Made by a program: the position numbers and the translations under genes. From Hyalangium gracile (GTDB lineage: Bacteria > Myxococcota > Myxococcia > Myxococcales > Myxococcaceae): a stretch of 64,000 nt of DNA. Below, in pieces: positions 28,226 through 35,439 of the stretch; position 1 is the first letter of the stretch, and every line of letters starts with the position of its first letter. Under the pieces are notes generated by a model that saw nothing but the letters and a program-made list of their open reading frames with translations, ran no database searches and was not told where the DNA came from. Where the stretch lies: positions 682,001-746,000 of the forward strand of contig NZ_JAHXBG010000002.1 of assembly GCF_020103725.1 (NCBI RefSeq), in the 5' to 3' direction.

Positions 28226-29191
28226 ATGGAGCGATGGGGATGGACACGGAGGATGGCGCTGACTTTCTGCTGCCTGGGCGGGCTCGCGGCCACGTCGCCC
28301 GCCACGGCAGCGGAGGCCCGGCGCGGGGAGGTTCCATCGCCCGTCCCGGCGTCGGACGGTGGGGCTCCCCGCGCGGGCGTTTCCGCGGCCTTCCTGGGCG
28401 TCGTCATCCCGCATGACTCGGTGGACCTGACCTCGAAGTTCGAGGGCCGGCTGGAGGAGCTGACCGTCGACGTGGGAGACGCCGTCCGCGAGGGCGACGT
28501 CCTGGCGCGGCTGGACGTGCGCCCGCTGGAGCAGGATCTGGCGGCCGCGCGGGCCACGCTGCAGGGCTCACGAGCGGAGGAGCAGGCCGCCGGCCTGGCG
28601 CTCGCGGAGGCTCGTGAGAAGAAGCAGCGGTACTTCACCCCGCGCTCCCTGGAGCTGGGGGTCTACTCCCAGGAGGAGCTGGCCAGGATCCGCTACCAGG
28701 AGAACACGGCCCTGGCGCGCCTGGAGGCGGCCCGGGCCCGGACGCGGGAGCAGCAGGCGCGCGCCAAGGAGCTGGAGCAGAACGTGAGCGAGGCCACGCT
28801 CGTGGCGCCCTTCGATGGCGTCGTGGCCACGCGGCCCGTGAGCCCGGGGGCGCGAGTCGCCGCGGGACAGCCGGTCCTCCGCGTGCTGGGCACGGGAGGC
28901 CAGAAGATCCGCTTCGCCGTCCCCGAGGAGGAGGCACGTCGGCTCGCGCCCGGCTCGCCGCTGCGGCTGACCGTCGAGCAACCGGCGGTGACGCTCGCCG
29001 GGCACGTGGAGAGCATCACTCCCGAGGTGGACGCGGCGGCCCGCCTGGTCTTCGCCGTCGCCGCCTTCGACGCGCCGCCACCGGAGACGGTCGCCACCGG
29101 CATGGTGGCCCGGGTCCGGCCGGGCCCGGCGCAGGGGAACGTCGTGCAGCTCGAGTCCGGCGGCCCCACCCCGACGCGGAGCGGGCCGTAG
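28226..29191 (+). CDS. Periplasmic adaptor (RND/HlyD family), first of export locus
   Basis: 321 residues with a Sec signal peptide (cleavage expected after ATAA near residue 29). A barrel-sandwich half is seen at DLTSKFEGRLEELTVDVGD and its return half at ATLVAPFDGVVATRPV; a helical hairpin lies between them (~residues 100-185, Ala/Glu/Arg-rich). Beta-barrel strands follow. This is the membrane-fusion adaptor layout that links an inner-membrane pump to an outer-membrane channel. It is secreted rather than membrane-anchored, unlike the next gene. It lies 56 bp before the second adaptor. Two adaptors for one ABC pump is unusual. Confidence 0.88.
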   Translation: MERWGWTRRMALTFCCLGGLAATSPATAAEARRGEVPSPVPASDGGAPRAGVSAAFLGVVIPHDSVDLTSKFEGRLEELTVDVGDAVREGDVLARLDVRPLEQDLAAARATLQGSRAEEQAAGLALAEAREKKQRYFTPRSLELGVYSQEELARIRYQENTALARLEAARARTREQQARAKELEQNVSEATLVAPFDGVVATRPVSPGARVAAGQPVLRVLGTGGQKIRFAVPEEEARRLAPGSPLRLTVEQPAVTLAGHVESITPEVDAAARLVFAVAAFDAPPPETVATGMVARVRPGPAQGNVVQLESGGPTPTRSGP

Positions 29192-29247
29192 GCCTTCACC
29201 GCGAGCCGGAGCACGTGCCCCCGCACGGCCGGCCAGGAGCAAGAGAC

Positions 29248-30195
29248 ATGGAAGCCGTTCGCTCGAAGATCTTCCGAGAGGAAGCGCTGCGCCATCACGA
29301 GGGCGCGCAGCAGGACGGAGACGTCCTGCGCATCTCCCCGTCGTGGACCCGGTGGACGTACTGGACGCTGCTGGGGCTGCTGCTCGCGGCGCTGGTGTAC
29401 TCGCTGCTGGGCACGCTGCCGGAGTACGCCTCCGGGCCGGCCATCGTGAAGGTGGAGGGCCAGAGCCACCTGACCGTGGACCTGCCGGGCATCGTGTCGA
29501 GCGTCGAGGTCCGCCCCGGGCAGCGGGTGGAGCAGGGGCAGGCGCTGGTCAGCTTCCACTCGCAGGAGGAGACGGTCTCGCTGGAGCGCATCGAGCGCGA
29601 GTTCGATCTCCAGCTCATCCGGGTGCTGAGGGATCCCTCGGACGAGAGCGCGCGGCAGACGTTGACCTCGCTGCGCGCGGAGCGAGAGCTGGCCATGGCG
29701 CGGCAGCAGGCGCGGACCCTGCGGGCGCCCCAGGCGGGCGTGGTGAGCGATCTGCGGATCCGCCCTGGCCAGTATGTGACGCCCGGGCAGAGCGTCGTCT
29801 CCGTGGTGGGCGACGACGTGACGGTGTCGCTGGTGGCGCTGCTGCCGGGTGGCTATCGGCCGACGCTCGAGCGGGGGCGCTCGCTGCGGGTGGAGCTGAG
29901 CGGCTTCCACCACGAGTACCACACCTTCAGCATCGACTCGGTGGGAGACCAGATCGTCGGGCCGGCCGAGGTGCGGCGCTTCCTGGGCCCGGAGATCGCG
30001 GACGCGCTGGAGCTCGAGGGGCCGATGGTGCTGGTGAGGGCGCGGCTCCCCTCCTCCACGTTCACGAGCAAGGGCCGGACCTTCAACTACTTCGACGGGA
30101 TGTTGGCGCGAGCGGACGCGCGGGTGCGTGCGGAGCGCATCCTCGTGGCGCTGGTGCCGGGCCTGAAGGGAGCCATGGGACATGAGGACCGCTGA
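29248..30195 (+). CDS. HlyD-type membrane fusion protein of the C39 exporter
   Basis: 315 residues. A cytoplasmic N-terminus (~45 residues), one transmembrane helix (YWTLLGLLLAALVYSLLG) and a periplasmic part with lipoyl-like halves VDLPGIVSSVEVRPGQRVEQ and LRAPQAGVVSDLRIRPGQYV define a HlyD adaptor. The helical hairpin between them is short (~50 residues), as in bacteriocin-type systems. The ATG at 29248 follows GGAGCAAGAG. The 3' end overlaps the ABC transporter gene by 14 bp, so the two products are made together. It should couple the peptidase-transporter to an outer-membrane channel, which is not encoded here. Confidence 0.9.
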   Translation: MEAVRSKIFREEALRHHEGAQQDGDVLRISPSWTRWTYWTLLGLLLAALVYSLLGTLPEYASGPAIVKVEGQSHLTVDLPGIVSSVEVRPGQRVEQGQALVSFHSQEETVSLERIEREFDLQLIRVLRDPSDESARQTLTSLRAERELAMARQQARTLRAPQAGVVSDLRIRPGQYVTPGQSVVSVVGDDVTVSLVALLPGGYRPTLERGRSLRVELSGFHHEYHTFSIDSVGDQIVGPAEVRRFLGPEIADALELEGPMVLVRARLPSSTFTSKGRTFNYFDGMLARADARVRAERILVALVPGLKGAMGHEDR

Positions 30196-32404
30196 AGCAA
30201 ACGTCGTAGGGCTGGCCGACCGCTTCCCGGCCCTGCGCAACCTCCAGGCGCGGGTGAAGGGTCGCATCCCGATCGTCCGCCAGCTCTCGGAGACGGAGTG
30301 CGGCGCGGCCTGCATCGCCATGGTGCTGGGCTTCCACGGCCGGCCGGTGCGGCTGGAGGAGGTGCGGCAGTCCATGGGGGTGGCGCGGGACGGAGTGTCG
30401 GCGCTGGACATCCTGCGCACGGCGCGCACGTTCGGGCTGCGCGGGCGCGGCGTGTCCATCGACGAGGAGGCGCTGAAGTACCTGCCGCCGGGCACCATCC
30501 TGCACTGGCAGTTCTCGCACTTCGTGGTCTTCGAGCGCCTGGGCAAGGACGCTGTCCACCTGGTGGACCCGGGCCAGGGCCGGCGGCGCGTGCCGATGGA
30601 GCGCTTCCGCCAGTCCTTCACGGGCGTGGCCCTGCTGCTGGAGCCTGGGGAGAACTTCGAGACGGGCAAGGCGCGGCCGCGGAACGCCTCGCGCTACGCG
30701 CTGCAGGTGCTCCAGCAGTCGCACACGCTGACGCGGGTGCTGGTGATGTCGCTGGTGCTCCAGCTCTTCGCGCTGGCCATCCCCGTGCTCACGGGGCTGG
30801 TGGTGGACCGGGTGGTCCCCCGAGGGGACGTGCACCTGCTGGGCGTGGTGGCGGCGGGGCTGATCGCGCTGACGGGCTTCCAGTTCCTCACGACGCTCAT
30901 CCGCAGCCACCTGCTGCTGGAGCTGCGCACGCGGCTGGACTCGAACATGACGCTGGGCTTCGTGGAGCACATGGTGGGGCTGGCCTGGTCCTTCTTCCAG
31001 GTGCGGGCGGCGGGCGATCTGCTGGCGCGGCTCAGCAGCAACGCGACGGTGCGGGAGATCCTCTCCTCCAGCGCGATCTCGGGGCTGCTCGACGGCGCGC
31101 TCGTGGTGCTCTACCTGGTGCTGATGTTCGTGGTGAGCCCGGTGCTGGCGCTGATCGTCCTGGGGCTGGGGCTGTTGCAGGTGCTGATCCTGGTGTTCTC
31201 CACGAAGCGACAGCGCACGCTGATGTCGGAGAGCCTGGAGGTGGAGGCCAAGAGCCAGAGCTACCAGGTGGAGATGCTCACGGGCATCCAGACGCTCAAG
31301 GCGTTCGGCGTGGAGCACCAGGCGGTGCAGCGCTTCTCGGAGCTGTTCGTGAACGTGCTCAACGTGTCGCTGCGGCGGGGCCGGCTGACGGCCTGGGTGG
31401 AGGCGCTCAACGGGTGCCTGCGCGTGGCGGCCCCGCTGGTGCTGCTGAGCTTCGGCGCGCTGCAGGTACTGAGCGGGAAGATGACGCTGGGGACGATGCT
31501 GGGGATGACCGCCCTGGCGGGCGCGCTGCTGGTGCCGCTGTCCAACCTGGTGAGCACGGGCAGCCAGCTCCAGCTCCTGGGCAGCTATGTCGAGCGCATC
31601 GATGACGTCTTCGACACGCCGCCCGAGCGGGATCCGGCGAAGCCCGGCCAGCCGGCCCGGCTGAAGGGCGGCATCGAGCTGGATCGCGTCTCGTTCCGCT
31701 ACGCGCCCACGTCACCGCTGGTGGTGAAGGATGTCTCGGTCCAGATCCAGCCGGGGCAGTTCGTGGCCATCGTGGGACGCTCGGGGGCGGGCAAGAGCAC
31801 GCTGGCCAACCTGCTGCTGGGCCTGTACCTGCCCACCGCGGGGCGGGTCCTCTATGACGGCGCGGATCTGGGCGATCTGGATCTGCAGTCGGTGCGCGGC
31901 CAGATGGGCGTCGTCCCGCAGGAGCCGGCCTTCTTCAGCACCACGCTGCGGGCGAACATCGCGCTGAGGGATCCCACGCTTCCCATGGAGCCCATCATCG
32001 AGGCGTCCCGGCTGGCGAGGCTCTACGATGACGTGATGGCGATGCCGATGGGCTACGACACACCGCTGGTGGATCGCGGCGCGTCCCTCTCTGGCGGACA
32101 GCGTCAGCGGCTGGCGCTGGCCCGGGCGCTGGTGCACAACCCGGCTGTGCTGCTGCTGGACGAGGCGACGAGTGCGCTCGACGCCATCACGGAGAGCCAG
32201 GTCCAGCAGGCGCTGGCCTCCCTGCGCTGCACGCGCATCGTCATCGCGCACCGGCTGAGCACGGTGGTGGACGCGGATCTGATCCTGGTGATGAATGACG
32301 GCCAGCTCGTGGAAGCTGGCCGTCACGAGGAGCTGCTCTTGCGGCGGGGGGCCTACGCCGAGCTGGTCCGAGCCCAGATCGAGAAGACCGGTCGCCTCGA
32401 GTGA
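30182..32404 (+). CDS. Peptidase C39 - ABC exporter (bacteriocin/RiPP-type)
   Basis: 740 residues. The N-terminal C39 protease has a complete triad: Cys40 (ETECGAAC), His113 (WQFSHFVVF) and Asp129 (LVDPGQG), with Gln34 for the oxyanion hole. Six membrane helices follow (~165-440), then the ATPase with Walker A GRSGAGKS, signature [13 protein letters not shown], Walker B LLLLDEATS and a His switch (IVIAHRLS). Such proteins cut leader peptides after a Gly-Gly and export the rest. Upstream genes supply adaptors. The gene ends 1 bp from the stop of the convergent repeat-protein gene, a plausible substrate. Confidence 0.95.
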   Translation: MRTAEANVVGLADRFPALRNLQARVKGRIPIVRQLSETECGAACIAMVLGFHGRPVRLEEVRQSMGVARDGVSALDILRTARTFGLRGRGVSIDEEALKYLPPGTILHWQFSHFVVFERLGKDAVHLVDPGQGRRRVPMERFRQSFTGVALLLEPGENFETGKARPRNASRYALQVLQQSHTLTRVLVMSLVLQLFALAIPVLTGLVVDRVVPRGDVHLLGVVAAGLIALTGFQFLTTLIRSHLLLELRTRLDSNMTLGFVEHMVGLAWSFFQVRAAGDLLARLSSNATVREILSSSAISGLLDGALVVLYLVLMFVVSPVLALIVLGLGLLQVLILVFSTKRQRTLMSESLEVEAKSQSYQVEMLTGIQTLKAFGVEHQAVQRFSELFVNVLNVSLRRGRLTAWVEALNGCLRVAAPLVLLSFGALQVLSGKMTLGTMLGMTALAGALLVPLSNLVSTGSQLQLLGSYVERIDDVFDTPPERDPAKPGQPARLKGGIELDRVSFRYAPTSPLVVKDVSVQIQPGQFVAIVGRSGAGKSTLANLLLGLYLPTAGRVLYDGADLGDLDLQSVRGQMGVVPQEPAFFSTTLRANIALRDPTLPMEPIIEASRLARLYDDVMAMPMGYDTPLVDRGASLSGGQRQRLALARALVHNPAVLLLDEATSALDAITESQVQQALASLRCTRIVIAHRLSTVVDADLILVMNDGQLVEAGRHEELLLRRGAYAELVRAQIEKTGRLE

Positions 32405-32405
32405 A

Positions 32406-33855
32406 TCAGCCGTTCCGCTCGGCCGAGTGGAACTTGGTGAAGAGCTGGCCCCAGATGAGGTCCTCGCTGCCGCCCTTCTTCGACAGCTCGCGCGCCTCGT
32501 TCTTCCACACCTCGCGCTCGCGGGGCGTCAGCTTGCGGCCGACGCTGCTCTCCAGGTGGTTGAGCACCCGGTCCAGCGCGGCCTCGCTCAGCGTGGCGCC
32601 CTCCGCCGGCGTCTCCGCGGCCGCGCCCGGCAGCACATCCACTCCGCGCCCGGTGTTCTGCTGCGCCGAGTGGAACTTGGTGAAGGCCTGGCCCCAGATG
32701 AGGTCCTCGCTGCCACCCTTCTTCGACAGCTCGCGCGCCTCGTTCTTCCACACCTCGCGCTCGCGGGGCGTCAGCTTGCGGCCGACGCTGCTCTCCAGGT
32801 GGTTGAGCACCCGGTCCAGCGCGGCCTCACTCAGCGTGGCCCCCTCCGCCGGCGTCTCCGCGGCCGCGCCCGGCAGCACATCCACTCCGCGTCCGGTGTT
32901 CTGCTGCGCCGAGTGGAACTTGGTGAAGGCCTGGCCCCAGATGAGGTCCTCGCTGCCACCCTTCTTGGACAGCTCACGCGCCTCGTTCTTCCACACCTCG
33001 CGCTCGCGGGGCGTCAGCTTGCGGCCGACGCTGCTCTCCAGGTGGTTGAGCACCCGATCCAGCGCGGCCTCGCTCAGGGTGGCGCCCTCGGCCGGCGTCT
33101 CGGCAACCGCGCCCGGCAGCACATCCACTCCCCGTCCGGTGTTCTGCTGTGCCGAGTGGAACTTGGTGAAGGCCTGACCCCAGATGAGGTCCTCGCTGCC
33201 GCCCTTCTTGGACAGCTCGCGGGCCTCGTTCTTCCACACCTCGCGCTCACGAGGCGTCAGCTTGCGGCCGACGCTGCTCTCCAGGTGGTTGAGCACCCGG
33301 TCCAGCGCGGCCTCACTCAGGGTGGCGCCCTCCGCCGGCGTCTCGGCGGCCGCGCCCGGCAGCACATCCACTCCGCGTCCGGTGTTCTGCTGCGCCGAGT
33401 GGAACTTGGTGAAGGCCTGGCCCCAGATGAGGTCCTCGCTGCCGCCCTTCTTGGACAGCTCACGCGCCTCGTTCTTCCACACCTCGCGCTCGCGGGGCGT
33501 CAGCTTGCGGCCAACGCTGCTCTCCAGATGGTTGAGCACCCGGTCCAGCGCGGCCTCACTCAGCGAGGCACCCTCCGCCGGCGTCTCGGCGGCTGCGCCC
33601 GGCAGCACATCCACTCCGCGCCCGGTGTTCTGCTGCGCCGAGTGGAACTTGGTGAAGGCCTGGCCCCAGACGATGTCCTCACTGCCACCCTTCTTGGACA
33701 GCTCGCGGGCCTCGTTCTTCCAGACGTTGCGCTCGTTGGGCGTCAGCTTGCGGCCGATGCTGCTCTCCAGGTGGTTGAGCACCCGGTCCAGCGCGGCCTC
33801 ACTCAGCGTGGCACCCTCGGCCGGCGTCTCCGCGGCCTGACCGGGCAGGACCTCC
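32406..33855. repeat. Six tandem copies of a 243-bp coding repeat
   Basis: The marker ACTCC(G/C)CG recurs at 32641, 32884, 33127, 33370 and 33613, always 243 bp apart, with no indels. The copies at 32641-33612 differ at only a few positions each, many of them synonymous. The flanking copies (32406-32640 and 33613-33855) are more diverged, and the first is short. This pattern points to recent unequal crossing-over or gene conversion within the array. Confidence 0.95.
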
Positions 33856-34067
33856 TTGAAGGGGCGGGCCTGCGTCTCGGCCAGCGCCATGGGAGCAGCG
33901 CGAGTCGTCTCGAAGCCATCCTGCCGCGGTGCGGCAACCTGCGCCTTGGTCGCCGTCATCTGGCGCAGCAGGGTCTGGGTCGTCCGCAGGCTCTCCAGCG
34001 GAGAAGACGGGGTGCTGCGCTGCGTCGTGGGGGTGGTGGGCTTCGTCAGGCTGCGAATGGTGCTCAT
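32406..34067 (-). CDS. Tandem-repeat protein of six 81-residue units; candidate exporter substrate
   Basis: 553 residues from the ATG at 34067, with GAGG nine bases upstream; a GTG at 34103 is an alternative. A Thr/Ser/Pro-rich N-terminus of ~85 residues is followed by six units in exact 81-residue register. Each has ETPAEGA, a helix ALDRVLNHLESS, GRKLTP, a helix VWKNEARELSKKGG, then FTKFHSA. The Gly-Gly after ELSKK recurs six times. Units 2-6 are almost identical; the first is the most diverged and the last is cut after FHSAERNG. No signal peptide, Cys or membrane helix is present. I do not know the family. Ending 1 bp from a C39 exporter, it may be a polyprotein cargo; a structural coiled protein is the alternative. 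Confidence 0.8.
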   Translation of the reverse strand: MSTIRSLTKPTTPTTQRSTPSSPLESLRTTQTLLRQMTATKAQVAAPRQDGFETTRAAPMALAETQARPFKEVLPGQAAETPAEGATLSEAALDRVLNHLESSIGRKLTPNERNVWKNEARELSKKGGSEDIVWGQAFTKFHSAQQNTGRGVDVLPGAAAETPAEGASLSEAALDRVLNHLESSVGRKLTPREREVWKNEARELSKKGGSEDLIWGQAFTKFHSAQQNTGRGVDVLPGAAAETPAEGATLSEAALDRVLNHLESSVGRKLTPREREVWKNEARELSKKGGSEDLIWGQAFTKFHSAQQNTGRGVDVLPGAVAETPAEGATLSEAALDRVLNHLESSVGRKLTPREREVWKNEARELSKKGGSEDLIWGQAFTKFHSAQQNTGRGVDVLPGAAAETPAEGATLSEAALDRVLNHLESSVGRKLTPREREVWKNEARELSKKGGSEDLIWGQAFTKFHSAQQNTGRGVDVLPGAAAETPAEGATLSEAALDRVLNHLESSVGRKLTPREREVWKNEARELSKKGGSEDLIWGQLFTKFHSAERNG

Positions 34068-34183
34068 GGGCAGGGGCCTCGAAGTGGGGGCTTCAACTGG
34101 CACGGGGACTTGGGGTCCGAAAGAATTATCTCATCGACAATTCAAGAGTTGCGGTTGACTTCCCAATTCCTGTCACGCCACGA

Positions 34184-34310
34184 CTGTCCCTGATCTGGGA
34201 CAGTGACTGTCTTACTCCCAGCGAGCCCCTGAAGCCTCGCGCCAGGGCGACTGTCCCTCTTCTGGGACAGGTGCTCTCGCGGCGCCGGAGAGTGTCCCTG
34301 ATCTGGGACA
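34184..34310. promoter_or_regulatory. Three copies of a TGTCCC-N6-GGGACA palindrome (operator-like)
   Basis: The copies are CTGTCCC-TGATCT-GGGACAG at 34184-34203, CTGTCCC-TCTTCT-GGGACAG at 34251-34270, and TGTCCC-TGATCT-GGGACA at 34293-34310. Centres are 67 and 41 bp apart. They sit 117-243 bp upstream of the repeat-protein start and downstream of the outer-membrane protein gene's stop. Multiple dyad sites at this distance suit an enhancer-binding or dimeric repressor protein. A good sigma-54 promoter was not found between the sites and the gene; GATAAT at 34125-34130 (minus strand) is a possible sigma-70 -10. Confidence 0.7.
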
Positions 34311-34441
34311 GGTGCTATCTCAGACACCAATAACAATAGCCAGACATGCCCTGCTCGGAGTTCGCGACCCTCGCCCACATGAGAGGGATAAAGACAGACG
34401 ATGCAGCTGGAGCGGGCGCGGCCTTCGGGAACCCCGCGGGC

Positions 34442-35293
34442 TCAGTCCCCCATCGGCAACCGGTAGATGAAGCCCAGGGTGACGCTGGCCGTATCCAGCC
34501 AGTTGCTGCTGTAGCCGTCGCCCAGGCCCATCGCGGCCTCCTGCTCGTCCGTGCCGCGTGCGCCACCCCCCAGGTAGCGAAGATTGAGGAACACATCCAT
34601 CGTACGAGTGAGACGCATCCCGGCGCGCGCGCTCGCATCCAGGATCGCGGCGTCGAAGCTATCCGCCTCATTGTTCCGATTGAGCAAGCCCCCGGAGGCA
34701 TAGATTCCATCCACCTCCAGCCCGAGCCATGCCCCCGAGCTGAAGGTGTAGCGTCCACGCACCTTCAGTGCGGGCACGGGCCCGACATCCCGGCTGGACC
34801 AGCGCCGAAGGCCATCCGCCGAGGTGAAGGTGAGCGCCGCGTTGCGCAGCTGCAGCGAGGCGCCCACCGCCAGCTCCCACTCCGCCCCCGCGAGCAAGTC
34901 GTAGAGGTAGCTCGCCCGCCAGAACGAGAAGCCATAGCGGACGTCCAGGGGTGTCCCCGCTGGGAAGCTGTTGTCGAAGAAGGAGATGTCACGCGACAGC
35001 ACCGTCTCGCCCCGCAGATCGATCGGCTGGTACAACAGCACGGCGGTGTGCCGCCCGCGCCACGAGAGCTCCGCGCTCAGCCGGGTGGAGAGGAAGAGGT
35101 TGTCCTGGCCTCCCTCCTCGGTGAAGCGGAAGAGCGAGCCGCCCTGTCCGTAGCGGACCGAGTTGGCGTGCACATCCAGGAAGCCCAGCTCGCCCACGAT
35201 GCTTGCCTGGAAGCGCGGCTCGGGCGGAGCCTCCTGCGCGGATGCAGCGGTGGAAAGGCCCAGCAGCACGACCAGCGGGATGAAGCGCTCCAT
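34442..35293 (-). CDS. Outer-membrane beta-barrel protein
   Basis: 283 residues with a signal peptide (MERFIPLVVLLGLSTAASAQ, cleavage after ASA-Q). The mature part has alternating amphipathic strands rich in aromatic residues, such as FRFTEEGG, AELSWRGRHTAVLLY, RYGFSFWRASYLYDL and VTLGFIYRLPMGD, consistent with a 10-12-strand barrel. The C-terminus lacks the classic final Phe. I cannot assign a substrate. It reads toward the palindromes and the repeat-protein gene on the same strand, 340 bp apart, so a link with the exporter is possible but unproven. The promoter should lie in the 146-bp divergent gap with the M28 peptidase gene. Confidence 0.8.
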   Translation of the reverse strand: MERFIPLVVLLGLSTAASAQEAPPEPRFQASIVGELGFLDVHANSVRYGQGGSLFRFTEEGGQDNLFLSTRLSAELSWRGRHTAVLLYQPIDLRGETVLSRDISFFDNSFPAGTPLDVRYGFSFWRASYLYDLLAGAEWELAVGASLQLRNAALTFTSADGLRRWSSRDVGPVPALKVRGRYTFSSGAWLGLEVDGIYASGGLLNRNNEADSFDAAILDASARAGMRLTRTMDVFLNLRYLGGGARGTDEQEAAMGLGDGYSSNWLDTASVTLGFIYRLPMGD

Positions 35294-35439
35294 GGTTCCT
35301 CCTCGTGAGAGGCGTCACCTGATAAGCCCGAGCGATCCACCGCACGCGGTTTTCTCCCCGAGTGTTCGCAGGTCCCCACCTCCGCCGCCGGGTTACGTCT
35401 GTTTCCAGAGGCTCCGGCTCGTCCTAGGGTCCACTGTCC

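Noticed and set aside
32406-33855. The 243-bp repeats as a CRISPR-like or non-coding satellite
   Set aside because: They are an exact multiple of three, stay in one open frame over all six copies and differ mainly at synonymous sites, so they are coding.
34068-34200. Sigma-54 promoter between the palindromes and the repeat-protein gene
   Set aside because: The nearest TGGC lacks the GC at the required 10-bp spacing (TTGG is three bases too far).
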